Origin: Clostridiales bacterium
Lineage (GTDB): Bacteria; Bacillota; Clostridia; Christensenellales; Aristaeellaceae
Assembly: GCA_012729115.1 (NCBI GenBank)
Contig: JAAYDR010000023.1
Location: 1-64,000 of the forward strand
Reading direction: 5' to 3'
DNA: 64,000 nt
In this document: positions 20,899 to 29,583 of the stretch, piece by piece
How the letters are laid out: every line of letters begins with the position of its first letter
How positions within the stretch are numbered: the stretch's first letter is position 1
Program-made: the position numbers and the translations under genes
Notes under the pieces: model-generated
Databases searched by the model: none
Told to the model about the DNA's origin: nothing
Seen by the model: the letters and a program-made list of their open reading frames with translations, nothing else

Positions 20899-23800
20899 GT
20901 GAAAGACAAAGGCTTATACGATCCACGCTTTGAGCATGACAGCTGCGGCATTGGGGCCGTCGTGGATATCAAGGGACGCAGGTCCCATGCCACCGTGGAT
21001 GACGCCTTACGAATCGTGGAAAACCTGGAACACCGCGCAGGCAAGGATGCGGAAGGAAAAACCGGCGACGGGGTCGGGATCCTTCTGCAAATCTCTCACA
21101 AGTTTTTTCAAAAGGCGGCAGGAGCGCTTCACATTGACCTGGGCGGAGAGAGGGACTACGGCGTGGGAATGTTCTTCTTCCCCCAGGATCCTCTCAAGCA
21201 CAGCCAGGCAAAGAAGATGTTTGAGTTGATCCTGGAAAAGGAAGGCCTACGCCTGCTGGGTTGGAGAGCCGTACCCTCCTGCCCGGAGATTTTGGGAAAA
21301 AGAGCCCTGGAAAAAATGCCTGCCATTGAGCAAGCTTTTGTGGCCCGGCCAAAAGGCGTGGAGAAGGGCCTGGCCTTTGACCGCAGGCTGTATGTGGCCC
21401 GGCGGGTATTTGAGCAGTCCAATGACAATACTTATGTCCTTTCCCTGTCCAGCCGTACCGTGGTCTACAAGGGGATGTTCCTGGTGGGGCAGCTTCGCGG
21501 GTTTTACCCGGATCTCAATGACCCGGACTACGAAGCGGCCATCGCCATCGTCCATTCCCGCTTTTCCACCAATACCAATCCTTCCTGGGAAAGGGCGCAC
21601 CCCTACCGCTATATCGCTCACAACGGAGAAATCAATACCATTCGAGGCAACATCGATCGGATGCTGGCACGGGAGGAAACCATGCGCTCCAAAGTGCTGG
21701 AAGCGGACATGGACAAGGTTCTGCCCGTGGTAAACACAGCCGGGTCGGACTCGGCCATGCTGGACAACACCCTGGAATTCCTCACCATGAGCGGCATGGA
21801 ACTCCCCCTGGCCGTGATGATTACCATCCCGGAACCCTGGTCCAATGACAAGACCATCTCCAGGGCCAGGCGGGATTTGTACCAGTATTATGCCACAGTG
21901 ATGGAACCATGGGACGGGCCGGCTTCCCTGCTGTTTTCCGATGGGGACATCGTGGGCGCCATGCTGGACCGCAACGGTCTGCGTCCTTCCCGGTACTATG
22001 TTACCAACGATGACCGGCTTATCCTCTCCTCCGAGGTGGGAGTACTGGACCTGCCGCCGGAAAAAATCCTGCAAAAGTCCAGGCTCCAGCCGGGAAAGAT
22101 GCTGTTGGTGAACACCCTGACCGGGCGCATCATCGGGGACGAGGAGATCAAGGAAGCATACGCGGCCAAGAATCCCTATGGAGAGTGGCTGGACAGAGGC
22201 CTGGTAAAACTGAAGCGCCTCCCCGTTCCCAACAAGAAAGTTCCCCTTTACACCACCGCCCAGCGGGTGCGCCTGCAAAAGGCCTTTGGTTATACCTATG
22301 AGGATGTAAAGGACACGATTTTGCCAATGGCTCTCACCGGCGGGGAGCCCACCTCAGCCATGGGTGTGGATATCCCCCTGGCCGTGCTCTCGGGCTGCGA
22401 CCAGCCGCTGTTTTCCTATTTTAAGCAGCTATTTGCTCAGGTGACCAATCCGCCCATTGACGCCATCCGGGAGGAAATTGTGACGGATACCTCCGTGTAT
22501 GTGGGGGACGACGGCAACCTGCTGGAGGAAACGGCGGACAACTGCCGGGTCATCCAAATCCACAACCCCATCCTTACCTCTGTGGACCTGATGAAGATCA
22601 GGGCCATGAAGGAGGTGGGCTTCAAGGTTGAGACCGTATCCATTCTCTACTATAAAAACACCCCCCTAAAGCGGGCCATTGACCAGATGTTCGTGGCTGC
22701 AGACAGGGCCTTTCGCAATGGGGCCAACATCATTATCCTCTCTGACCGGGGCGTGGATGAAAACCACGTGGCCATTCCCTCTCTGCTGGCAGTTTCGGCC
22801 ATGGAGCAATACCTGGTGCGTACCAAAAAACGCACGGCGGTTTCCATCATACTGGAATCCGGCGAACCCCGCGATGTGCATCACTTTGCCACGTTGCTGG
22901 GGTATGGAGCCCGGGCCATCAACCCCTACCTGGCCCAGGAAACCGTGGGTGAACTGATTCAGGAAGGGCTCCTGGACAAGGACTTCCACGCAGCCGTGGA
23001 TGATTACAACCACGCGGCCCTCCACGGGATTGTGAAGATCGCCTCTAAAATGGGTATTTCCACCCTTCAATCCTACCAGTCGGCGCGGATTTTTGAGGCT
23101 GTGGGGATATCAAAACAGGTCATCGACGAATACTTTACCAACACGGTTTCCAGAGTGGAAGGCATTTCTCTTGCCGAAATTGAAGCCATGGTGGACAAAA
23201 ACCACAGCAAGGCCTTTGATTCCCTGGGGCTGTGGGTGGATGACACCCTGGACTCCAGAGGAACCCACAAGGCCAGGGCCGGGCAAGAGGACCATATGTA
23301 CAATCCCCAAACCATCCATCTGCTTCAACAGGCAGTCCGGCAGGGAGACGAAGGGCTTTACCGGCAATATGCGTCTTTGGTGGATGATGAAACCAAGCCG
23401 CATACCCTGCGGGGCCTTCTTGACATCTGCTATCAGGATACGCCCATCCCCCTGGACCAGGTGGAGAGCGTCTCTTCTATTGTAAAGCGCTTCAAGACGG
23501 GAGCGATGAGTTACGGCTCCCTCTCCCAGGAGGCCCATGAATGCCTGGCTCAGGCTATGAACAGCCTGGGCGGCAAGTCCAACTCCGGGGAAGGCGGCGA
23601 GCTTGCCACCCGCCTTGGAACCGAAAAAAATTCCGCCATCAAGCAGGTGGCTTCCGGACGCTTTGGCGTCACCAGCGAGTATCTGGTATCCGCCAATGAG
23701 ATTCAGATCAAGATGGCCCAGGGTGCAAAGCCCGGCGAAGGCGGCCATCTGCCCTCGGGCAAAGTCTATCCCTGGATCGCCAAAACACGGCATTCCACGG

Positions 23801-25422
23801 CTGGGGTCTCGCTGATTTCGCCACCGCCTCACCATGACATCTATTCCATCGAAGATCTGGCACAGTTGATCTGGGACCTGAAAAACGCAAACCGGCAAGC
23901 CCGCATTTCTGTGAAGCTGGTTTCCGAGGCGGGCGTTGGAACCATCGCTGCCGGGGTGGCCAAAGCGGGAGCACAGGTGGTGCTGATCTCCGGCCATGAC
24001 GGCGGCACAGGAGCGGCAGCCCGCACCTCCATCCACAACGCGGGTCTGCCCTGGGAACTGGGGGTGGCTGAAACCCATCAAACCTTGATCAAGAACGGCC
24101 TTCGCAGCCGGGTTATGATCGAAGCAGACGGCAAGCTGATGACAGGCCGGGACGTGGCCATTGCCTGCATGCTGGGAGCAGAGGAGTTTGGCTTTGCAAC
24201 GGCACCGCTGATCGCCATGGGCTGCGTGATGATGCGGGTGTGCAACCTGGACACCTGCCCTGTAGGCGTAGCCACCCAGAATCCGGAACTGCGCAAGCGC
24301 TTTAACGGCAAGCCGGAGCATGTGATCAACTTTATGCGCTTTGTGGCAGAGGACCTGCGGGGGCATATGGCACGCCTGGGCATCCGCAGCGTGGATGAAC
24401 TGGTGGGGCGGATTGATTTGCTGAAACCCCGCGAAAAGGCGGTCAACGAGCGGGCTGCCACAGTGGACCTTAACGGCCTGCTTAACTTCCCGATCCCCCC
24501 CGGCGCAAAGCGCTGCTTTGACCCCAAGGATGCCTATGACTTTCACCTGGAATCCACCGCAGATCTGAAAACCCTGATGAAAACCCTGGGCCCTGCCATC
24601 CGGCAGGGGACGCCCAAGCGGGTGGAGATGAAGATCACCTCCACCAACCGGGCACTGGGCACGATCATCGGCTCGGACATCACGAGAATCCATGGAGGAG
24701 AAGGGTTGCCGGAGGACACCCTATGGGTGAAGTGCCGGGGCGGAGCCGGGCAATCCTTCGGGGCATTCATCCCCCGGGGCCTGACCCTGGAACTGGAAGG
24801 GGACGCCAACGATTATTTTGGCAAGGGCCTTTCCGGGGGCAAGCTGATGGTGTACCCTCCCAAGGCCAGTCAGTTCAAAGCCTGGGAAAACATCATCATA
24901 GGCAACGTGGCCCTGTACGGGGCTACCGGCGGAAAGGCGTTTATCGCGGGCATTGCCGGGGAGCGCTTTGCCGTACGCAATTCCGGCGCGGTGGCGGTGG
25001 TGGAGGGTGTGGGCGACCATGGCTGCGAGTATATGACCGGCGGCAGGGTACTGATTCTGGGCCGGACAGGCAAGAACTTCGCGGCGGGCATGTCCGGAGG
25101 AATCGCCTATGTGTGGGACGAAAACCATGACCTCTATCTGCGCCTGAACAAAGAGCTGGTGACCATGGATGTGGTGAGGGAAAAGCATGACATCCAGGAA
25201 ATTGAGGCCCTTCTGCGTGCCCATCTGGCGGCTACTGGATCGGAAAAGGCGGCGGACATCCTGGAACGTTTTCCTGCCAACGCGGGAACCTTTAAAAAGG
25301 TGGTTCCCCACGATTATGACCGGATGCTCCGCGCCATTGCCCAATTTGAGGAGTTGGGCATCCCCCGGGAAAAAGCCGAGGTGGAGGCATTCTATGCCAA
25401 TGCGACAGGAGGTGGCGCCTGA
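20899..25422 (+). CDS. gltB: Glutamate synthase large (alpha) subunit
   Basis: A 1507-residue enzyme that transfers the amide of glutamine to 2-oxoglutarate. The class II amidotransferase domain (about 1-410) has its nucleophile Cys16 in HDSCGIGAVV, to be exposed by removal of a 15-residue leader. The central domain spans about 460-740 and the FMN-binding synthase domain about 800-1190, with SNSGEGGE and SGHDGGTGAA. The 3Fe-4S cysteines are Cys1109, Cys1115 and Cys1120 (CVMMRVCNLDTC). The C-terminal GXGXG beta-helix covers about 1240-1430. The GTG start follows AAGGGGG. It overlaps gltD by one base. Confidence 0.97.
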   Translation: MKDKGLYDPRFEHDSCGIGAVVDIKGRRSHATVDDALRIVENLEHRAGKDAEGKTGDGVGILLQISHKFFQKAAGALHIDLGGERDYGVGMFFFPQDPLKHSQAKKMFELILEKEGLRLLGWRAVPSCPEILGKRALEKMPAIEQAFVARPKGVEKGLAFDRRLYVARRVFEQSNDNTYVLSLSSRTVVYKGMFLVGQLRGFYPDLNDPDYEAAIAIVHSRFSTNTNPSWERAHPYRYIAHNGEINTIRGNIDRMLAREETMRSKVLEADMDKVLPVVNTAGSDSAMLDNTLEFLTMSGMELPLAVMITIPEPWSNDKTISRARRDLYQYYATVMEPWDGPASLLFSDGDIVGAMLDRNGLRPSRYYVTNDDRLILSSEVGVLDLPPEKILQKSRLQPGKMLLVNTLTGRIIGDEEIKEAYAAKNPYGEWLDRGLVKLKRLPVPNKKVPLYTTAQRVRLQKAFGYTYEDVKDTILPMALTGGEPTSAMGVDIPLAVLSGCDQPLFSYFKQLFAQVTNPPIDAIREEIVTDTSVYVGDDGNLLEETADNCRVIQIHNPILTSVDLMKIRAMKEVGFKVETVSILYYKNTPLKRAIDQMFVAADRAFRNGANIIILSDRGVDENHVAIPSLLAVSAMEQYLVRTKKRTAVSIILESGEPRDVHHFATLLGYGARAINPYLAQETVGELIQEGLLDKDFHAAVDDYNHAALHGIVKIASKMGISTLQSYQSARIFEAVGISKQVIDEYFTNTVSRVEGISLAEIEAMVDKNHSKAFDSLGLWVDDTLDSRGTHKARAGQEDHMYNPQTIHLLQQAVRQGDEGLYRQYASLVDDETKPHTLRGLLDICYQDTPIPLDQVESVSSIVKRFKTGAMSYGSLSQEAHECLAQAMNSLGGKSNSGEGGELATRLGTEKNSAIKQVASGRFGVTSEYLVSANEIQIKMAQGAKPGEGGHLPSGKVYPWIAKTRHSTAGVSLISPPPHHDIYSIEDLAQLIWDLKNANRQARISVKLVSEAGVGTIAAGVAKAGAQVVLISGHDGGTGAAARTSIHNAGLPWELGVAETHQTLIKNGLRSRVMIEADGKLMTGRDVAIACMLGAEEFGFATAPLIAMGCVMMRVCNLDTCPVGVATQNPELRKRFNGKPEHVINFMRFVAEDLRGHMARLGIRSVDELVGRIDLLKPREKAVNERAATVDLNGLLNFPIPPGAKRCFDPKDAYDFHLESTADLKTLMKTLGPAIRQGTPKRVEMKITSTNRALGTIIGSDITRIHGGEGLPEDTLWVKCRGGAGQSFGAFIPRGLTLELEGDANDYFGKGLSGGKLMVYPPKASQFKAWENIIIGNVALYGATGGKAFIAGIAGERFAVRNSGAVAVVEGVGDHGCEYMTGGRVLILGRTGKNFAAGMSGGIAYVWDENHDLYLRLNKELVTMDVVREKHDIQEIEALLRAHLAATGSEKAADILERFPANAGTFKKVVPHDYDRMLRAIAQFEELGIPREKAEVEAFYANATGGGA

Positions 25423-26900
25423 TGGGAAAGCCCAGCGGATTTTTGGAGTATGACCGCAAAAACAATGCGGCCCAGGAACCCATGGAGCGCATCCGGCACT
25501 GGGATGAGTTTCATCCTCTGCTGGAGCGGGCAGAGCGCCAGAAACAGGGAGCCCGCTGCATGGCCTGCGGCGTGCCCTTCTGCCAGTCCGGTATGATGCT
25601 GAGCGGCATGGTTTCCGGGTGTCCGCTGCATAATCTGATCCCGGAATGGAATGATCTGGTCTATACCGGCAACTTTGAGCATGCCACCCAAAGGCTGCTG
25701 AAAACCAACAACTTTCCTGAATTCACCGGGCGGGTATGCCCTGCACCCTGCGAAGCCTCCTGCACCTGCGGCCTCAATGGCGAGGCCGTGACCATTCGCG
25801 ACAATGAACTGGGCATTATCGAGGACGCCTTTGCCAATGGCTGGATAACGCCCCGTCCCCCCAGGGTGCGCACCGGCAAGACTGTGGCCGTGGTGGGTTC
25901 CGGCCCCGCCGGATTGGCGGCGGCGGATCAACTCAACCGCCGGGGACATCTTGTAACCGTATTTGAACGGGAGGACCGTCCCGGCGGGCTGCTCATGTAT
26001 GGTATCCCCAACATGAAGCTTGAAAAGAAAATCGTGGAGCGTCGCATTGAGCTGATGAAGGCTGAGGGGATCCAATTTGTCACCCATACCGATATTGGCA
26101 GGGACAAAGAGAGCCGGGAGCTCATGGAGAACTTTGACGCTGTGCTGCTGTGCGGCGGAGCCAAAAAACCGCGCGATTTGAATGTTCCTGGACGGGAGCT
26201 GGATGGCGTCCACTTCGCGGTGGACTTCTTGACGGCGGCAACCAAATCCCTGCTGGACTCCGGGGGAAAGGGCCTTGTCCAAATCACAGCCCAGGGGAAG
26301 AACGTGATTGTACTTGGAGGCGGGGATACGGGCAATGACTGCGTGGGGACCAGCATCCGGCAAGGCTGCAAGTCCGTGGTCCAGCTGGAGGTCCTGCCTC
26401 AGCCACCCAGCCATCGGACAGACAGCAATCCCTGGCCTCAATGGCCGCTGATCCTCAAGACCGATTACGGACAGGAGGAGGCCATTGCACTTTATGGCAT
26501 GGACCCGCGAAGCTTTCAGACCACCATCGCCCGGCTGCTGGACGACGGGATGGGAAACCTGAAGGCCGTCAGGACCGTGCAGCTGGAGCCAAAGATCGAA
26601 AGCGGCCGCAGGGTGATGGTTCCTGTGCCGGGAAGCGAAAAGGAACTCCCCTGCGAGCTGCTGCTGATTGCCATTGGCTTTTTGGGAAGCGAGGCTTATG
26701 TACCCCAGGCCTTTGGCGCGCAGCTGGATGAGCGGGGCAATGTGAAAACAAAGGATGGAACCTATTACACAGGCATTGGAAACGTGTTCGCTGCCGGGGA
26801 TATGCGCCGGGGACAGTCCCTGGTGGTCTGGGCCATCGCCGAAGGGCGGGAAGCCGCGAAAGAAATCGATGCACACCTGATGGGATACACAAATCTTTGA
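25422..26900 (+). CDS. gltD: Glutamate synthase small (beta) subunit
   Basis: A 492-residue FAD/NAD(P)H oxidoreductase that feeds electrons to GltB. The N-terminal Fe-S region has CMACGVPFCQSG, GCPLHNLIPEWN and CPAPCEASCTCGLN, for two 4Fe-4S clusters. The FAD-binding motif VVGSGPAGLAAADQL lies near residue 150, the NAD(P)H-binding VLGGGDTGNDCVG near 300, and the C-terminal VFAAGDMRRGQSLVV binds FAD. The start codon overlaps the gltB stop (TGATG), so the subunits are translationally coupled. Confidence 0.97.
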   Translation: MGKPSGFLEYDRKNNAAQEPMERIRHWDEFHPLLERAERQKQGARCMACGVPFCQSGMMLSGMVSGCPLHNLIPEWNDLVYTGNFEHATQRLLKTNNFPEFTGRVCPAPCEASCTCGLNGEAVTIRDNELGIIEDAFANGWITPRPPRVRTGKTVAVVGSGPAGLAAADQLNRRGHLVTVFEREDRPGGLLMYGIPNMKLEKKIVERRIELMKAEGIQFVTHTDIGRDKESRELMENFDAVLLCGGAKKPRDLNVPGRELDGVHFAVDFLTAATKSLLDSGGKGLVQITAQGKNVIVLGGGDTGNDCVGTSIRQGCKSVVQLEVLPQPPSHRTDSNPWPQWPLILKTDYGQEEAIALYGMDPRSFQTTIARLLDDGMGNLKAVRTVQLEPKIESGRRVMVPVPGSEKELPCELLLIAIGFLGSEAYVPQAFGAQLDERGNVKTKDGTYYTGIGNVFAAGDMRRGQSLVVWAIAEGREAAKEIDAHLMGYTNL

Positions 26901-26917
26901 AAACCAGCGAATTTCAT

Positions 26918-26946
26918 GCCGCCCCTGTTCAAGGGCGGCAACTTTT
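26918..26946 (+). terminator. Probable terminator after gltD
   Basis: GCCGCCC (26918-26924) pairs with GGGCGGC (26933-26939) over an 8-base loop, followed by AACTTTT. The T-run is short. It overlaps the region just upstream of a TATAAT (26949-26954) that may serve the aldolase gene. Confidence 0.6.
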
Positions 26947-26983
26947 GTTATAATCATGACGATATCAAGAAGGAGGGCTTGTT

Positions 26984-27913
26984 ATGCCACTTGTCAATAC
27001 CAAGGAAATGTTTCGCAAGGCTTACGAGGGCGGCTATGCCATCGGTGCGTTCAATGTCAACAATATGGAAATTATCCAGGGCATTACCGAAGGGGCCAAG
27101 ATGGAAAACGCGCCCGTCATTCTTCAGGTCAGCGCAGGCGCGCGGAAGTATGCCAAGCATGTGTATCTGATGAAAATGATTGAAGCGGCACTCGCGGATA
27201 CCGACCTCCCCATCGCCGTTCACCTGGATCACGGCCCGGATTTTGAAACCTGCAAAAGCTGCATCGACGGCGGCTTTACCAGCGTGATGATCGACGGCAG
27301 CCATTATTCCTTTGAGGAAAATATCGCCCTGACCAAAAAGGTTGTGGACTATGCCCATGACCGGGGAGTCACCGTGGAAGCCGAGCTGGGACGCCTGGCG
27401 GGTGTGGAGGATGATGTGAAAGTCTCCGCCGAGGATTCCAGCTATACCCGGCCCGATGAGGTGGAGGAGTTTGCCACCCGCACCGGCTGCGACAGCCTCG
27501 CCATCGCTATCGGAACCAGTCACGGCGCTTTCAAATTTACCGGCGAACCCCATTTGCGCTTTGATATTCTGGAAGAGGTGCAAAAACGGCTGCCCGGCTT
27601 CCCCATTGTGCTTCATGGTGCCAGCAGCGTCATTCCCGAGTATGTGGACATGATCAACCAGTTCGGCGGCAGTATGCCCGGCGCCCAGGGTGTGCCGGAA
27701 AACATGCTGCGCCAGGCCGCCGGCATGGCCGTTTGCAAAATCAACATCGACAGCGATCTACGTCTGGCCTTCACGGCTTTGATCCGTAAGCACCTTGTGG
27801 AGCATCCGGATCACTTTGATCCCCGGCAGTATTTGGGAGATGCAAGGACTGCCCTGCGGGATATGGTGCGGCATAAAATCGTTCATGTGCTGGGGTGCAA
27901 CGGAAAAGCGTAA
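26984..27913 (+). CDS. fba: Class II fructose-bisphosphate aldolase
   Basis: A 309-residue zinc-dependent aldolase that splits fructose 1,6-bisphosphate in glycolysis. Family marks are the N-terminal EMFRKAYEGGYAIGAFNVNN, the zinc site HLDHGPDF with its catalytic Asp, SVMIDGSHYSFEENI, EAELGRLAGVEDDV, AIGTSHGAFKF (zinc His), and VLHGASSVIPEY (zinc His) with the later INIDSDLR. A related tagatose- or other ketose-bisphosphate specificity cannot be excluded. AAGGAGG precedes the ATG. A TATAAT at 26949-26954 has only a weak -35. A strong terminator follows. Confidence 0.92.
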   Translation: MPLVNTKEMFRKAYEGGYAIGAFNVNNMEIIQGITEGAKMENAPVILQVSAGARKYAKHVYLMKMIEAALADTDLPIAVHLDHGPDFETCKSCIDGGFTSVMIDGSHYSFEENIALTKKVVDYAHDRGVTVEAELGRLAGVEDDVKVSAEDSSYTRPDEVEEFATRTGCDSLAIAIGTSHGAFKFTGEPHLRFDILEEVQKRLPGFPIVLHGASSVIPEYVDMINQFGGSMPGAQGVPENMLRQAAGMAVCKINIDSDLRLAFTALIRKHLVEHPDHFDPRQYLGDARTALRDMVRHKIVHVLGCNGKA

Positions 27914-27961
27914 GCCTTGCATGAGAGCAGGGTAACCCCCAAGAGTATCTGCACCGATGCA

Positions 27962-27996
27962 AAAGGCCATGATTTCAATGTGAAATCATGGCCTTT
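27962..27996. terminator. Bidirectional terminator after fba
   Basis: AAAGGCCATGATTTCA (27962-27977) and its perfect complement (27981-27996) enclose a three-base loop, a 16-bp stem with A and T ends on either side. It serves fba and the converging metallophosphoesterase gene. Confidence 0.88.
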
Positions 27997-28064
27997 ATGT
28001 GCCATGGAACGCAGTGGGTCCTGGGCCCGTGGGTGAAATGGCAGCCTGCCCAGGCCTCCGCTGC

Positions 28065-29147
28065 CTACTGTATTTTTGCCGTCAGACTCAGCAAAGCCAC
28101 AACAGGCGTATTGAAGAGCCGTCCGGGCATGGGGTAGAAACTGCTGGCTCCCACTCCGCCGCTAATATACTGGTTGATGCTGTTGATGCGCTGCATGCCA
28201 ATGATGTTTCCGTCTCCTGGAAACCAGCCCAGTTCCGGAACATAGATGGGTCCGATGCCAGGCAAGCGCCACTGTCCTGCCACGTAGTGTCCCGCCATCA
28301 TCAGGGACACATTGCGGAAGTTGAACACGGCAGACTGATCCGCCCATTCCACAGCCGTGCGGACATAATCAACCTGCAAAGGCACGTGGGCTACGGCAAT
28401 CTGCAGATCGTTGGCGGTTATCTCCTTGATGGCCGCTACGCAGCGATTCATGGTGTCCAATCGGTAGCACAGGGCCCGGTAACTGGCTCCGCCATCCGCT
28501 TCGTACTGCTTGCCCCGGCTCTCCATCTCTTCCTTTTGCCGGGTCAGGCTGTCGGCCATCCCCGATGGATCCATGCTGTATACGTACTCCGGGGTAAACC
28601 AGACCTTCTTCTTGCCCACCTGAAGGCTTTGGGGGGCGTCCAGATAAATGGCTCCCGCGTCCTGGGCGGCCTTCACCCAGGGAGCCATCACCTCCGGAGT
28701 ACCCCGGTAATCTGCTATCACCGGATCGGGATCATCGTCTCCGGCCACAAAATAAATCGCGGCAGTGGAATTGATCTGCCTGAGGGCCCCAATCAAGGCC
28801 AACATCGGCTCCACATCTCCGCTTCTGCCTACCATATCCCCAGAAAGCACCACCGCGGAAAAGCTTTTGCCGTAAAGCAGAGAACGCCAGGCATCGGTAT
28901 CCTTGCCAATTGATGCGGCATGAAGATCGCTGATCTGCAGCACCGTAAAATTTTCAAAGGCTTGATCCAGGGCCATCACCGGCGCCTTCACAGTCTCCAG
29001 ACGGATCCTTCGGTTAAGAGAGATATTGGACAACAGGGACAGCACCACCACCGCCAGTAGTATGGCCAGGGTCAGCAACATGCACCCCGGACCTCTGCGG
29101 CGGTGGGAGTCGGGGGCAAAGATATAGGTGTTTTTTCGTCTAGCCAC
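28065..29147 (-). CDS. Membrane-anchored metallophosphoesterase-like protein with altered metal motifs
   Basis: A 360-residue protein with an N-terminal membrane anchor (LLTLAILLAVVVLSLLS) and a calcineurin-like phosphoesterase fold outside the membrane. The first motifs are intact: LQISDLHAAS (DxH) and VVLSGDMVG (GD). The third motif, normally GNHD/E, reads VAGDDDPD. The late GHxH motif reads AGHYVAGQ, so one metal-ligand histidine is missing, while IAVAHVP keeps a histidine. The protein may bind metals differently or have lost activity. The GTG at 29147 is chosen because GGGGGTG precedes it. It has its own promoter with direct repeats upstream. Confidence 0.75.
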   Translation of the reverse strand: MARRKNTYIFAPDSHRRRGPGCMLLTLAILLAVVVLSLLSNISLNRRIRLETVKAPVMALDQAFENFTVLQISDLHAASIGKDTDAWRSLLYGKSFSAVVLSGDMVGRSGDVEPMLALIGALRQINSTAAIYFVAGDDDPDPVIADYRGTPEVMAPWVKAAQDAGAIYLDAPQSLQVGKKKVWFTPEYVYSMDPSGMADSLTRQKEEMESRGKQYEADGGASYRALCYRLDTMNRCVAAIKEITANDLQIAVAHVPLQVDYVRTAVEWADQSAVFNFRNVSLMMAGHYVAGQWRLPGIGPIYVPELGWFPGDGNIIGMQRINSINQYISGGVGASSFYPMPGRLFNTPVVALLSLTAKIQ

Positions 29148-29176
29148 GGTATTCACCCCCAATATATTGCGTACTC

Positions 29177-29205
29177 ATCATAGGGTACCACAAGTAGATA
29201 GTCAA
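29177..29205 (-). promoter_or_regulatory. Promoter of the metallophosphoesterase-like gene
   Basis: Minus-strand TTGACT (29205-29200), 17 bases, TATGAT (29182-29177). Confidence 0.7.
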
Positions 29206-29206
29206 A

Positions 29207-29237
29207 TTACATCTTTCTAAGCAATTTGTTACATCTT
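29207..29237. repeat. Two direct repeats 22 bp apart upstream of the phosphoesterase promoter
   Basis: TTACATCTT at 29207-29215 and 29229-29237 (AAGATGTAA on the gene's strand) abut the -35. A spacing of two helical turns is typical for a dimeric response regulator. The half-sites loosely resemble Pho boxes (TTAACA, 11-bp period), which is speculative. Confidence 0.5.
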
Positions 29238-29432
29238 CAAGCATATTTTGTACTGTTTTCTTCCAACCTTTTCATGGCTGCGCAATGGATCAAACCTTCC
29301 TGAAACACCTGTATTCCATTCCTTTTTAAGGGCTGACCGCTCTATAGATAAAATTCACCGTTCCTTCACATCCCAGGCAGTGAATCTGCGATTCCTTTGT
29401 GTTATACTATTCTTGTATCATTTTGCCCTTAT

Positions 29433-29471
29433 CTGTCGAGTTTCCCAATACGATTTATATCTCCTCGACAG
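29433..29471 (+). repeat. Inverted repeat in the long region upstream of radA
   Basis: CTGTCGAG (29433-29440) and CTCGACAG (29464-29471) are perfect complements, each followed by TTTCCC or GTTTCCCC. A possible -10 (TATACT, 29403-29408) stands upstream with a poor -35. The remainder of 29238-29583 shows no gene. Confidence 0.4.
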
Positions 29472-29583
29472 GTTTCCCCCAACGTTGTCATGGCGGCGCT
29501 GCCCCTTCCTGCGGTATGATAGGGACAGGCCCTCATGCCAGCTCACATGGCTGTGCATATGCGGCCGGAACAGGAGCAACCCT

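Noticed and set aside
23110-24693. Open reading frame of 527 codons antisense to gltB
   Set aside because: It lies wholly inside the clearly coding gltB, has no family resemblance or ribosome site, and such shadows are common in GC-rich genes.
25392-26957. Open reading frame of 521 codons antisense to gltD
   Set aside because: It mirrors gltD codon structure and has no recognisable domains.
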